A stretch of 38,239 bases of DNA from Candidatus Physcousia equi (GCA_018065005.1 JAGHUD010000050.1:1-38239); one strand, 5' to 3'. Positions 1-8,866 are shown, counted from the stretch's first letter. The notes: a model not told the origin generated them from the letters alone. Numbers and translations: made by a program.

Positions 1-38
1 TGTTAGCCTCCAATCTCTTCCGGGTTTTGCTATTCACT

Positions 39-49
39 CCCCCCCCCCC
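39..49. repeat. 11-base homopolymeric C tract
   Basis: Eleven consecutive C residues on the plus strand (G on the minus strand). On the minus strand a frame opens with ATG at 55-53, runs through the G tract within two codons and continues open off the left edge of the window. This may be the start of a gene outside the window or chance. Between the tract and 233 I see no gene; a weak hairpin (105-111 with 120-126) is present and nothing else stands out. Confidence 0.9.
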
Positions 50-233
50 ACACATATTGTATCTTTTTTCTTGGTGTTTTGTGTGTCCATGAGCAGTAAG
101 GTGAGGACGCAACTCGGACTGCGTTCGTAAGGCGTGTGAAGTGGTTGCTGCCTTATGAAAATCTACAATTATGCAAATTTTTGTGTTAAAATAATCTTAA
201 AATATGCATGGCTATGTAGTTTCTTATCAATAG

Positions 234-266
234 TTTGTCTATCAACCAAAAAAAATCGTAAATTTG
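234..266 (+). promoter_or_regulatory. Bacteroides-type promoter of the drug RND operon
   Basis: A TTTG box at 234-237 is followed after 21 bases by TAAATTTG at 259-266. This matches the Bacteroidetes housekeeping consensus (-33 TTTG, -7 TAnnTTTG) in sequence and spacing. It would start transcription near 273 and leave a leader of about 75 nt before the adaptor gene at 350. No operator was recognised and no regulator gene lies next to it. Confidence 0.75.
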
Positions 267-349
267 CATCTGAAATGTTGTGTTTGCCTCAATAGAAGTT
301 TTTTGAGAGTACAAAGTCGAAAATATACACGAAAATACACAAAAAGAAA

Positions 350-1480
350 ATGAAAACAAAGTTCCTTTCTGTGGTTACAGCCTTAGCAGCAGTGACCATT
401 GTTATGAGTTCATGCGGAAAAAAGCAGCAGATGACTATGCCAGCAGCCAATTTCGAGACCATGCTGGTGCAAACACGCGACCTTGTCATTGATAGCAAAT
501 TCTCGGCAACCATCCGTGGTCGTCAGGATATCGACGTCTTGCCACAAGTGAGTGGAACACTTCAGAAACTGTGTGTCACTGAGGGTCAGAAAGTAACGAA
601 GGGACAGACGCTTTTCGTCATCGACCAGGTTCCTTATCAAGCAGCGCTCAACACAGCAGAAGCAGCGCTCAATGCAGCAAAGGCAGGACTCGCAACCGCA
701 CAGCTCAACTATGACAGCAAGAAAGAACTCTTCGACCAGCACATCGTTAGCGATTTTGATGTGCAGCAAGCAATGAATCAACTTCAGACGGTCAAGGCAC
801 AGGTGGCACAAGCACAAGCGCAGGTAGTTAATGCGCGTAACAGTTTGAGCTACACAGTAGTGAAGAGCCCCGCCAACGGCGTTGTGGGCACTTTACCATA
901 CCGCCAGGGTGCGCTTGTTAGCCCCAGCATGCCCAAGCCATTGACGACGGTGAGCGACAACACGCAGATGTATGTCTACTTCTCCATCAACGAGTCGCAG
1001 CTGCTCAGCATTGCCCGCGACCATAATGGCTCACTCGAAGCAGCCATTGCTGCCATGCCCAAAGTCAAGCTTCAGCTCGTGGATGGCTCAGCTTATGATC
1101 AGGAAGGCACCATCGAAAGCGTAAGCGGTGTTGTGGATCGTGCGACGGGTACGGTTCAACTCCGTGCGGTCTTTGACAACCCCATGAAGTTGCTTCATAG
1201 CGGTTCCACAGGCACTGTGCTGATGCCGCTCACCTACAATGATGTGGTGACGATTCCCAGCAGTGCTGCCGTGCAGAGCCAGACGAAGTATATTGTCTAC
1301 ACGGTGGACAAAGAAAACGTGGCACATAGCCGTGTTGTTGACGTAAGCACCCAACATGCAGGAGATGATTTCATCGTTCTTGATGGACTTGAGAAGGGTG
1401 AAAAGATTGTAGCCAAAGGCGCTGCCATGGTGAAGAACGGACAAAACATCAAGCCTAACACAGAAGAAACGGAGAAGTAA
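350..1480 (+). CDS. RND efflux periplasmic adaptor lipoprotein (AcrA/MexA type)
   Basis: A 376-residue membrane-fusion protein that would link the inner-membrane RND pump to the outer-membrane channel of a tripartite drug-efflux complex. It has a lipoprotein signal with lipobox MSSC (Cys22), a biotinyl/lipoyl-like half near residues 55-100, an Ala/Gln-rich alpha-hairpin at about 100-165 (typical AQAQAQVVNARNSL heptads), the second lipoyl half with SPANGVVG near 180, then beta-barrel and membrane-proximal domains. ATG at 350 gives the intact signal peptide. The HAE1 pump begins 10 bp downstream, so the two are surely co-transcribed. The family assignment is secure; the substrate cannot be read from the sequence. 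Confidence 0.95.
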   Translation: MKTKFLSVVTALAAVTIVMSSCGKKQQMTMPAANFETMLVQTRDLVIDSKFSATIRGRQDIDVLPQVSGTLQKLCVTEGQKVTKGQTLFVIDQVPYQAALNTAEAALNAAKAGLATAQLNYDSKKELFDQHIVSDFDVQQAMNQLQTVKAQVAQAQAQVVNARNSLSYTVVKSPANGVVGTLPYRQGALVSPSMPKPLTTVSDNTQMYVYFSINESQLLSIARDHNGSLEAAIAAMPKVKLQLVDGSAYDQEGTIESVSGVVDRATGTVQLRAVFDNPMKLLHSGSTGTVLMPLTYNDVVTIPSSAAVQSQTKYIVYTVDKENVAHSRVVDVSTQHAGDDFIVLDGLEKGEKIVAKGAAMVKNGQNIKPNTEETEK

Positions 1481-1489
1481 AGAAGCGTC

Positions 1490-4400
1490 ATGAAAGAGAA
1501 TATATTCATCAAACGACCCGTGATGGCGATGTCCATTGCCATCATGATACTGTTGGTAGGAGCCATCAGTTATAAGGCACTCCCTCTGGAGTCCTATCCC
1601 GACATTGCACCACCCACCATTTCTGTCAGCACGACCTATACGGGTGCCAGTGCCGATGCCGTCATGAATGCCGTCATCCAGCCCCTTGAGGAGGCCATCA
1701 ATGGTGTGGAGAACATGATGTATATGACATCAACGGCGACCAACTCGGGTAGCGCCAGCATCACCATCTATTTCAAACAAGGCACTGACCCGGACATGGC
1801 AGCGGTGAACGTCCAAAACCGCGTCTCTCGTGCACAGGCATTGCTGCCGCAAGAGGTGACGCGTGTGGGTGTGCAGACCGTCAAGCGTCAGACTTCCTTT
1901 TTGCAAATCAACGCGTTGGCATGTAATAATGGGGAATACGACGAAGACTTCATTGCCAACTATCTCGACATCAATGTGGTGCCTCAGCTCAAGCGTCTTG
2001 AGGGTGTTGGTGACGTGATGATGATGGGTGGAACCTATGCCTTGCGCATTTGGGTCAAGCCCGACGTCATGGCTCAGCATGGTCTTGTGCCCAGCGACAT
2101 CAGCGCTGTGCTCGCAGAGCAGAACCTTGAGTCGCCCGTAGGACAGTTGGGCGAACGCCCCCTGCGCGATCATCTCAACAAGGATGTCGACGGACTCTAT
2201 CAGTACACCATGCGCTATACCGGTCGTCTGAAGGACATCGAGCAGTTTGAAAACATCGTTGTTCAAGCCAAGGACGATGGCTCAATCCTACGTCTCAAGG
2301 ATGTGGCAGACATCGAGCTGGGTGCTCAGAGTTATGCCTTCAACGGTGAGAACAACGGCAAAAAGGCAGTTTCCTTCATGTGCTACCAGTTGGCTGGTGC
2401 CAACGCTAAAGAGACCAACGACCGTGTGTCGAATTTGCTTCAAGATTTGAGCAAAGACCTTCCTGAAGGATTGGAATTTGTGAATATGATGAGTTCCAAC
2501 GACTTCCTCTTAGCCTCAATCGCCAATGTTGAGGAGACCTTGATCATTGCCATTCTCTTGGTGGTGATAGTCGTATATTTCTTCCTTCAGAGTTTCCGCG
2601 CCACATTGATTCCTACGATCAGCATCATTGTGTCGCTTGTCGGCACTTTCGCCTGCATGAACATGGCAGGCTTCACTCTGAATCTGTTGACTCTTTTTGC
2701 ACTTGTCCTTGCCATCGGTACTGTGGTCGATGACGCCATTGTCGTTGTAGAAGCTGTTCAGGCGAAGTTTGATGTTGGATACAAGAGCCCTTATCAAGCT
2801 ACGAAGGATGCTATGAGCGATGTGACGATGGCAGTTATTTCATGTACTTTCGTGTTCATGGCGGTGTTCATTCCTGTTAGCTTCATGCCCGGCACGAGCG
2901 GAATCTTCTATACACAGTTTGGTGTTACACTTGCCACATCAGTTGGTTTAAGTTGCGTCAGCGCACTTGTGCTCTGTCCCGCACTTTGTGCCCTTATGAT
3001 GCGCCCTCAGAGCGAGGAACGCAAAAAGGGTTTCTTTGGTGGTCTGAACTATCGAGTGCGTAAGGCCTACGAGGCAAGCTACGAGACAATGTTGAAGAAA
3101 TACACCCGTCTAATAGGTAAGTGCATTGGTCGTCGCCGTCGCCTCATCGTAGGTTTTGGCGCCTTGGCTGTTGCTTGTGTTGGTATGATGTATTTCATGA
3201 GCAGCCTGCCCAAGAGCCTTGTGCCCTCAGAAGACCAGGGCGTGTGCATGATGGTTGTCAATGGAGTGCCAGGTCAGAATCTTGCCACTACAGAATTGTC
3301 GATGAAGAAGGCTGAGGCCATCGTCAAAGAAGTGCCCGAGATCGACAAATACAGTAAGGTGACCGGTTACAGTTTCATGGCTGGACAAGGTACGTCTTAT
3401 GGTTTGATGATTATCAAGCTCAAACACTGGAGCGAACGTCAGCATGGCTTGGGCGTGGGCATTGTTAGCCTCACGGTTATCCTTGCTCTGATTTTCCTTG
3501 TGAGTCTCATCATCGGACTCATAAAGCGCAAAAAGGTGCTCAAGCGTTTCATCCGCTTTGTGGTTTGTGGTGCGCTTGCCGTTGTTTGCTGCGGTCATTT
3601 TCATCCTATCGACGATTTCTTGGCAAGCAGTTCGATGGTAGCCAATGCTAAGCTCAACCTGACGCTCATGAAGAGCATCCCCGAAGCCCAATGCATGGTG
3701 TTCGAGCCTGGTATGATTCCTGGTTATGGTATGGGTTCCGTAGAACTTCAGCTCCAGGACAAAACCTCTGCAGCAGACAAGGAACTTTTCTATGACTATA
3801 CGTTGCAGTTCCTCGACTCACTGGGACATCGCCCCGAGATTAGCCGTGCGATGACTTCGTATGCGCGTAACTTCCCGCAGTATCGTGTTGAGATTGATGC
3901 CGCACAATGCAAGCGTGCAGGCGTTTCTCCGGCGAATGTGCTGAACGCGCTCGGCAGCTATTGTGGTGGTGCTTACGTGAGCAACTTCAACCAGTTCTCC
4001 AAGATATATCGTGTGATGCTTCAGGCATCGCCCATCTATCGAATGAGCACTGCAGACCTCAATAACATGTTCGTGCGCAATGGAGCAGAGATGGCACCTC
4101 TTAGCCAATTTGTGAAGATAACCCCCATCATTGGTCCTGAAATCGATACCCGTTTCAACCTCTTCTCAAGTATAGCCGTCAACGTGATGCCCGCCACAGG
4201 CTATGCCAGTTCCGATGTGATGCGTGCTGTAGAGGAAGTCAAGCAGGGTATCTTCCCTGAAGGTTACAGCTATGAATATGGCGGTATGGCACGAGAGGAG
4301 AATGTCACGATGAACTCTAACGACACCATTTTCATCTATGCTGTCTGCGTCGTGCTCATCTTCCTCATCTTGAGCTGTCTTTATGAGTCATTCCTCATCC

Positions 4401-4942
4401 CCTTTGCCGTTATCTTCTCTGTGCCTGCTGGTTTGATGGGATCTTTCGGTTTTGCATGGTTGTGGAACTGCGGCTACGACGCGCTTCCCATTCTCTTCAT
4501 GGGGCGTATTGAGAATAATATCTATTTGCAGACTGGTGTCATCATGCTTATTGGTCTGCTCGCTAAAACTGCCATCCTCATCACGGAATACGCTCTCGAG
4601 CGTCGCCGCAAGGGTATGGGCATCGTCGAAGCTGCCTACGCTGCAGCAGAGGCTCGTCTGCGTCCCATCTTGATGACCGTATTGACCATGATTTTCGGTA
4701 TGATACCTCTTGTTTTTGCAACGGGTGCCGGAGCGAACGGAAACAGAACTATTGGTATCGGTGTTATTGGAGGTATGATAGTCGGCACGATAGCCATTCT
4801 CATCACCGTTCCTCTCTTCTTTGTCATCTTCGAATACATCCAAGAAAAGATTCGCCCTGCCATGCATGAAGAAGCTGATGCGCAGTTCCTGAAGGAACGC
4901 GAACGCAGTTTGCGCGAGAAGCAAGAGGCGCAGAAAGCATGA
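1490..4942 (+). CDS. RND multidrug efflux pump, HAE1 family (AcrB/MexB type), with an unusual periplasmic insert
   Basis: A 1150-residue proton-driven inner-membrane pump. The proton-relay residues are present: Asp414-Asp415 in the TM4 motif GTVVDDAIVVVE, and Lys1026 in GLLAKTAILITE (AcrB D407/D408 and K940). The D-to-K distance is about 79 residues longer than in AcrB. Most of the excess falls at residues 651-715, where the porter-domain segment after LKHWSER is interrupted by a hydrophobic stretch (656-678), a basic stretch KRKKVLKRFIR (679-689) and a second hydrophobic stretch (690-702), before the usual P-G-M-I-P-G-Y-G region resumes. A smaller excess lies before TM10. The reading frame is intact throughout. 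The pump sits between its adaptor and, across a MITE-like element, its outer-membrane channel. Substrate unknown. Confidence 0.95.
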   Translation: MKENIFIKRPVMAMSIAIMILLVGAISYKALPLESYPDIAPPTISVSTTYTGASADAVMNAVIQPLEEAINGVENMMYMTSTATNSGSASITIYFKQGTDPDMAAVNVQNRVSRAQALLPQEVTRVGVQTVKRQTSFLQINALACNNGEYDEDFIANYLDINVVPQLKRLEGVGDVMMMGGTYALRIWVKPDVMAQHGLVPSDISAVLAEQNLESPVGQLGERPLRDHLNKDVDGLYQYTMRYTGRLKDIEQFENIVVQAKDDGSILRLKDVADIELGAQSYAFNGENNGKKAVSFMCYQLAGANAKETNDRVSNLLQDLSKDLPEGLEFVNMMSSNDFLLASIANVEETLIIAILLVVIVVYFFLQSFRATLIPTISIIVSLVGTFACMNMAGFTLNLLTLFALVLAIGTVVDDAIVVVEAVQAKFDVGYKSPYQATKDAMSDVTMAVISCTFVFMAVFIPVSFMPGTSGIFYTQFGVTLATSVGLSCVSALVLCPALCALMMRPQSEERKKGFFGGLNYRVRKAYEASYETMLKKYTRLIGKCIGRRRRLIVGFGALAVACVGMMYFMSSLPKSLVPSEDQGVCMMVVNGVPGQNLATTELSMKKAEAIVKEVPEIDKYSKVTGYSFMAGQGTSYGLMIIKLKHWSERQHGLGVGIVSLTVILALIFLVSLIIGLIKRKKVLKRFIRFVVCGALAVVCCGHFHPIDDFLASSSMVANAKLNLTLMKSIPEAQCMVFEPGMIPGYGMGSVELQLQDKTSAADKELFYDYTLQFLDSLGHRPEISRAMTSYARNFPQYRVEIDAAQCKRAGVSPANVLNALGSYCGGAYVSNFNQFSKIYRVMLQASPIYRMSTADLNNMFVRNGAEMAPLSQFVKITPIIGPEIDTRFNLFSSIAVNVMPATGYASSDVMRAVEEVKQGIFPEGYSYEYGGMAREENVTMNSNDTIFIYAVCVVLIFLILSCLYESFLIPFAVIFSVPAGLMGSFGFAWLWNCGYDALPILFMGRIENNIYLQTGVIMLIGLLAKTAILITEYALERRRKGMGIVEAAYAAAEARLRPILMTVLTMIFGMIPLVFATGAGANGNRTIGIGVIGGMIVGTIAILITVPLFFVIFEYIQEKIRPAMHEEADAQFLKERERSLREKQEAQKA

Positions 4943-4991
4943 TAAAGTTCAATAGTTAAAGCATCAGTAATCAGAAATATTTATAGTATGT

Positions 4992-5179
4992 CTCAGTAAG
5001 TGACCTTTGTAATGTCTTAATGCTCTTTTCGTGTAATTTGTTTACTTGTTCTCTACATTCACCAGTAGACGAAAGGCATGTAATTCTCTACATCATCTTG
5101 CCCATTAGCAAAAGTCCTTCAAAGCAAGTACTAAGCACGATACAACAGAGCATAACGATTTATCAGGTCACTTACTCAG
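4992..5179. mobile_element. MITE-like element with 10-bp inverted ends and 5-bp target duplication
   Basis: A 178-bp segment (4997-5174) starts with TAAGTGACCT and ends with its exact inverse AGGTCACTTA. It is flanked on both sides by the direct repeat CTCAG (4992-4996 and 5175-5179). The ends remain partly complementary further in: ATGCTCT at 5020-5026 faces AGAGCAT at 5147-5153, and TCGTG at 5029-5033 faces CACGA at 5136-5140, giving an imperfect inverted repeat of about 35 bp. There is no credible coding frame inside. Perfect short ends plus a target duplication indicate a non-autonomous transposable element inserted between the RND pump and its channel gene. I cannot name the parent insertion sequence. 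Confidence 0.65.
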
Positions 5180-5218
5180 AATCCAAGTTCTATAATATAA
5201 TAAGGTATAAATATAGAG

Positions 5219-6592
5219 ATGAAAAAGATATTAACCATCGTTCTTTCAACTGCTCTATTGAGCGGTTGTGGACTCTATAAGAACTATGAGCGCCCTGCAG
5301 ACCGTATCTCCACAGAAGGAATATATGGAGCGGAACAGAGTGGTGACTCCATAGGGTTTGGTGATTGCAATTGGCGCAACATTTTCACTGATCCCCAACT
5401 GCAAGCGCTCGTAGAGAAGACGCTTGCACAAAACACCAATATGCAGCAAGCAGACATTGCGATACAGGAGGCTGAAGCATACCTCAAATGCGCCAAGTTG
5501 GCCTATATCCCCAGCATCACTTTCTCGCCCAATGGCAAGCTCACTAAGGTGCTCGATCAAGGCACTTCGCTCAATAAGACCTATGAGTTTCCCGTAGCCA
5601 TCAGTTGGCAATTAGGCAGCATGGGCAATCTTCGCAACAGCAAGAAGAAAGCAAAGGTGCTTCTTGAGCAAACCAAAGAGGTAAAACTTGCTGTGCAGAC
5701 GCAGTTAGTGGCTACCGTAGCAACGTTGTATTACAATCTGGTGGTTCTCGACGAGAATTACCGCCTTGTTGAGCAGACCCTTGCTAACTGGAAAAAGACT
5801 TTGGAGGTGACAAAGGCGTTCATGAAAGCTGGATATGCCAATGCAGCTGCAGTTGCAAGCACGGAGGCCAACGTGTACAGCATTGAGACCAATTTGATAG
5901 ACCTCAAGAATACCATCAGCGACCTCGAATTCACGCTCTGTAATCTTATGCGTGAGACCCCACATCATATTCAACGCGGCACCTTTGACTCATGGCGCAC
6001 ACCAGCCATGGTATCCACGGGTGTTCCTTGTCGTCTGCTTGAGAGACGCATCGACGTTCGCCAAGCTGAATTGGAACTTGCTGCCGCCTTCTATGACAAG
6101 AACCTTGCGCTCAGCCAATTCTTCCCCGGTCTGAATATCACAGGCTCGTTAGATTGGACGAACAGCTTGGGAGGAACCGTTGTTAATCCTGGCAAGGTGT
6201 TGTCTGCAGTCATTGCAAGCATTACGCAGCCCATCTTCCGCAATGGTGCCCTGCGCGCCCAATACAAGGTTTCTAAATTGGAAATGGAGCGTTTGACGCT
6301 CGCCTTCCAGCAGAAGGTTCTTGATGCTGGTTTGGAAGTGAACACTGCCGTCCGCGACATCAAGAATGCAGAAGCGAAAAAGCCCCTTCTGCGCGCTCAG
6401 GTGGAGTCGCTTACACGAGCTGTGGATGCAACACAGAAGCTGTGGCAGTCTAATGGCAGTGCCACCTATCTGCAGGTACTCACTGCTCAGACAAGCTTGC
6501 TCCAGGCACAGTTAGGTGAACTCAATAACAAACTGGCTTCAGTTGTCTCTACCATTACACTCTACCAAGCACTTGGTGGAGGTGTGGATTAA
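5219..6592 (+). CDS. RND efflux outer-membrane channel lipoprotein (OprM/NodT type)
   Basis: A 457-residue TolC-superfamily channel completing the tripartite pump encoded upstream. The N-terminus is a lipoprotein signal with lipobox LSGC (Cys17). Two OEP repeats follow: residues about 55-240 (long helices with NTNMQQADIAIQEAEAYLK) and about 265-455 (RRIDVRQAELELAAAFYDKN, then the typical QPIFRNGALRAQYKVSKLE region). ATG at 5219 places the lipobox correctly. It is separated from the pump gene by 276 bp that contain a MITE-like element, which is longer than usual for this operon type; no clear promoter was found just upstream, so expression may depend on read-through. Confidence 0.93.
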   Translation: MKKILTIVLSTALLSGCGLYKNYERPADRISTEGIYGAEQSGDSIGFGDCNWRNIFTDPQLQALVEKTLAQNTNMQQADIAIQEAEAYLKCAKLAYIPSITFSPNGKLTKVLDQGTSLNKTYEFPVAISWQLGSMGNLRNSKKKAKVLLEQTKEVKLAVQTQLVATVATLYYNLVVLDENYRLVEQTLANWKKTLEVTKAFMKAGYANAAAVASTEANVYSIETNLIDLKNTISDLEFTLCNLMRETPHHIQRGTFDSWRTPAMVSTGVPCRLLERRIDVRQAELELAAAFYDKNLALSQFFPGLNITGSLDWTNSLGGTVVNPGKVLSAVIASITQPIFRNGALRAQYKVSKLEMERLTLAFQQKVLDAGLEVNTAVRDIKNAEAKKPLLRAQVESLTRAVDATQKLWQSNGSATYLQVLTAQTSLLQAQLGELNNKLASVVSTITLYQALGGGVD

Positions 6593-6630
6593 AGAGAGAC
6601 ACTGAGAGCAAACGGCACAGTAAGCAAAGA

Positions 6631-7179
6631 ATGGAACTCATCAACTTTAGCGAACTTAGGAACTACAGCATGAAACTTGGTCTTGCAGTCTCCATGACGT
6701 GGATTGCAAGTTTCCTTGTTGTAGTCCTTACTTTCCCGTCCGCCATCTCACAGTTAGGCTATTTGGCAGGCCTGTTAAGTATCTGCGTCGTAGGCAGAGA
6801 GTTGCGTCGCTGCCGTAATGCAAAGCCCATGAGTTTCGTTGCATGCCTATGGGTGTCATGGCTCACATTTCTGTGCGTTGTGTTGCTCACCACCGCGGTT
6901 CAATGGCTCTATTTTGCTTGTTTCGACAACGGAAGCTTTTTTGGCTCCTTGCTCACCTATCTCAACAGCGATGAGGTGCGCCAAGTTTATCATGACCCAC
7001 AAGGAGTAGCGTTTCTTGAACAACTGCAAGGATTGATGGTAGACATACAAAGCCTGAGTGTAAAAGATTTGGTTATGAGTTTCATGTCGGTCAATTTGAT
7101 TCTTGGCTTGATTTTCTCCTTGTTCAGCCTTTTGTTTCTTATAGGCACGACAAACACACAAAGAGTAGAAGAGAACTGA
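6631..7179 (+). CDS. DUF4199-family membrane protein
   Basis: A 182-residue integral membrane protein with four likely transmembrane helices (about residues 16-38, 40-55, 70-95 and 150-172). A longer extracytoplasmic loop of about 55 residues lies between helices 3 and 4. Size, topology and position directly upstream of a GT2 glycosyltransferase match DUF4199 proteins of Bacteroidetes, whose function is unknown. It begins 38 bp after the channel gene. A 26-bp tandem repeat separates it from the glycosyltransferase. The assignment rests on architecture and neighbourhood. Confidence 0.7.
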   Translation: MELINFSELRNYSMKLGLAVSMTWIASFLVVVLTFPSAISQLGYLAGLLSICVVGRELRRCRNAKPMSFVACLWVSWLTFLCVVLLTTAVQWLYFACFDNGSFFGSLLTYLNSDEVRQVYHDPQGVAFLEQLQGLMVDIQSLSVKDLVMSFMSVNLILGLIFSLFSLLFLIGTTNTQRVEEN

Positions 7180-7180
7180 C

Positions 7181-7273
7181 AGTGGTAAGGTATTTAGAGC
7201 GCCAATAGTAATGAGGCATTTAGAGCGCCAATAGTGGTAAGGCATTCAGAGCGTCAATAGTAATGAGGCATTC
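7181..7273. repeat. 26-bp tandem repeat, 3.6 copies
   Basis: Units begin at 7181, 7207, 7233 and 7259 (the last truncated after 15 bases). Each has the form AGT-(GGTAA/AATGA)-GG(C/T)ATT(T/C)AGAGCG(C/T)CAAT. Units 1 and 3 share one variant of the first block and units 2 and 4 the other, so the array may have arisen by duplication of a 52-bp dimer. It starts one base after the stop of the DUF4199 gene and ends 27 bp before the glycosyltransferase start. Confidence 0.9.
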
Positions 7274-7299
7274 ACTAATAGAAAAATAGTATAGAGCAG

Positions 7300-8259
7300 A
7301 TGGATATATCAGTTGTTGTACCTCTTTTTAATGAGGAAGAATCACTCCGCGAGCTGCATGCATGGATTAAGCGTGTCATGGACGAGAACTCGTTCACCTA
7401 CGAAGTAATCTTCGTTGATGATGGCTCAACCGATGCCTCTTGGAAGGTGCTGTGCGATTTGCAGAAAGAGTTTTCTGAGGTGCATGCTATTCGCTTTCGA
7501 CGTAACTACGGCAAGAGTCCAGCCCTCTATTGCGGTTTTGCGAAAGCCGAAGGTGAGGTGGTCATCACGATGGATGCCGATTTGCAGGACTCTCCAGATG
7601 AAATACCCGAACTTCGTCGCATGATAGTCGAAGACGGATATGACTTGGTGAGTGGCTATAAGATGAATCGCAGCAAGGGTGACCCTCTCTCCAAGACCAT
7701 CCCCACCAAGCTGTTCAATGCAACGGCCCGCAAAGTGTCAGGCATCAAGAATCTTCACGATTTCAACTGTGGTCTGAAGGCCTATCGCAAGATTGTAGTG
7801 AAGAACATCGAAGTGTTTGGTGAGATGCATCGCTATATCCCCTATCTGGCAAAGGAAGCAGGCTTTAGTCGCATCGGTGAGAAGATGGTGCACCACCAAG
7901 CCCGCAAGCATGGCAAGTCCAAGTTTATGGGGTGGAATCGCTTCGTCAATGGTTACCTTGATTTGTTGACATTGTGGTTCCTTTCCACCTTCGGAAAGAA
8001 GCCGATGCACGTCTTCGGTTTTCTTGGCACCTTGATGTTCCTCATCGGCTTCGTGTCCGTGCTCGTTGTCGGAGGAACCAAGCTTGTCTGCATTTGCCGT
8101 GACATCCCACACCCGCTTGTCACCTCATCGCCTTATTTCTATATTGCGTTGACCATGATGATTTTGGGCACTCAACTCTTCGTGGCAGGGTTCCTGGGAG
8201 ATCTTGTCAGCCGCAATTCAAAAGACAGAAACAAGTATCACATTGCAGAAGAGTTCTAA
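7300..8259 (+). CDS. Family 2 glycosyltransferase, polyprenyl-phosphate type (DPM1/ArnC/GtrB-like)
   Basis: A 319-residue inverting glycosyltransferase that probably loads a sugar from a nucleotide donor onto a polyprenyl phosphate at the inner membrane. The N-terminal GT-A domain shows SVVVPLFNEEESL (residues 4-16), FVDDGSTD (about 38-45) and the metal/donor motif MDADLQD (about 91-97). A basic linker follows (HHQARKHGKSKF). Two C-terminal transmembrane helices (about 245-267 and 280-305) are typical of the GtrB/ArnC branch. Pairing with a DUF4199 gene upstream is common in Bacteroidetes. The sugar and acceptor cannot be deduced. Confidence 0.92.
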   Translation: MDISVVVPLFNEEESLRELHAWIKRVMDENSFTYEVIFVDDGSTDASWKVLCDLQKEFSEVHAIRFRRNYGKSPALYCGFAKAEGEVVITMDADLQDSPDEIPELRRMIVEDGYDLVSGYKMNRSKGDPLSKTIPTKLFNATARKVSGIKNLHDFNCGLKAYRKIVVKNIEVFGEMHRYIPYLAKEAGFSRIGEKMVHHQARKHGKSKFMGWNRFVNGYLDLLTLWFLSTFGKKPMHVFGFLGTLMFLIGFVSVLVVGGTKLVCICRDIPHPLVTSSPYFYIALTMMILGTQLFVAGFLGDLVSRNSKDRNKYHIAEEF

Positions 8260-8395
8260 AAGAACTGTAAGTGCTTTCTGCAATTCTCTCCTTCATGAGT
8301 GTACAACTTGATTAACTGCTTTGCATGCAAAACAACAACCCTGCCAATCACCAAGGAATAGAGGCAAGCAAGCAAACGACGAACTATAGCATCCT

Positions 8396-8866
8396 GTGAA
8401 ACGCGCCCTCTATATCCTCATTTCCCTTCTCTGCCTGACATCATGCGATGAGGCAGATTGCACGATCGACAACACAGTGGAGTTGAAGTTGGGCTTCTAT
8501 GATGCCAACGGAAAGCCCATGGCGTATGCCGACACACTGAACGTGACGGCAAGCGGAACAGACAGCTTGCTCTTCAATCGTGGAGTGGGCACACAGTCGC
8601 TAGGCTTGCCACTGAGTTTCCATAAGGAAGCAGACACGCTCGTTCTGACCTACAACAATCAGGAGCAGCGTGTTTCGGACCATATCATCGTAAAGAAGAA
8701 AAACTATGAGCACTTCGAGAGCATCGAGTGTCCAGTCAAAATGTTTCACACCATCACGGAGGTAACCTGCACGCACCATTTCATCGACAGTGTCGTGCTT
8801 GTATTTCCGACAGTAGCATTTTACAATGGCGAGAATATTAAGGTATATCTTCATAGCGGCGATTAG
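8396..8866 (+). CDS. DUF6452-family lipoprotein, GTG start
   Basis: A 156-residue exported protein with lipoprotein signal and lipobox LTSC (Cys17), followed by a beta-rich domain with Cys residues at 17, 22, about 111 and about 123. No ATG precedes the signal peptide in frame, and GTG at 8396 gives a complete one. The 3' end overlaps the next gene by 41 bp, which indicates coupled expression. DUF6452 genes commonly pair with DUF6048 in Bacteroidales; function is unknown. The start codon overlaps the stop of a possible 24-codon leader frame (8325-8399), giving a GTGA junction. Confidence 0.75.
   Translation: MKRALYILISLLCLTSCDEADCTIDNTVELKLGFYDANGKPMAYADTLNVTASGTDSLLFNRGVGTQSLGLPLSFHKEADTLVLTYNNQEQRVSDHIIVKKKNYEHFESIECPVKMFHTITEVTCTHHFIDSVVLVFPTVAFYNGENIKVYLHSGD

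Noticed and set aside
8260..8395. Remnant of a 23S rRNA methyltransferase gene often found before DUF6452
   Set aside because: None of the frames in this gap shows the C-terminal motif of that enzyme.
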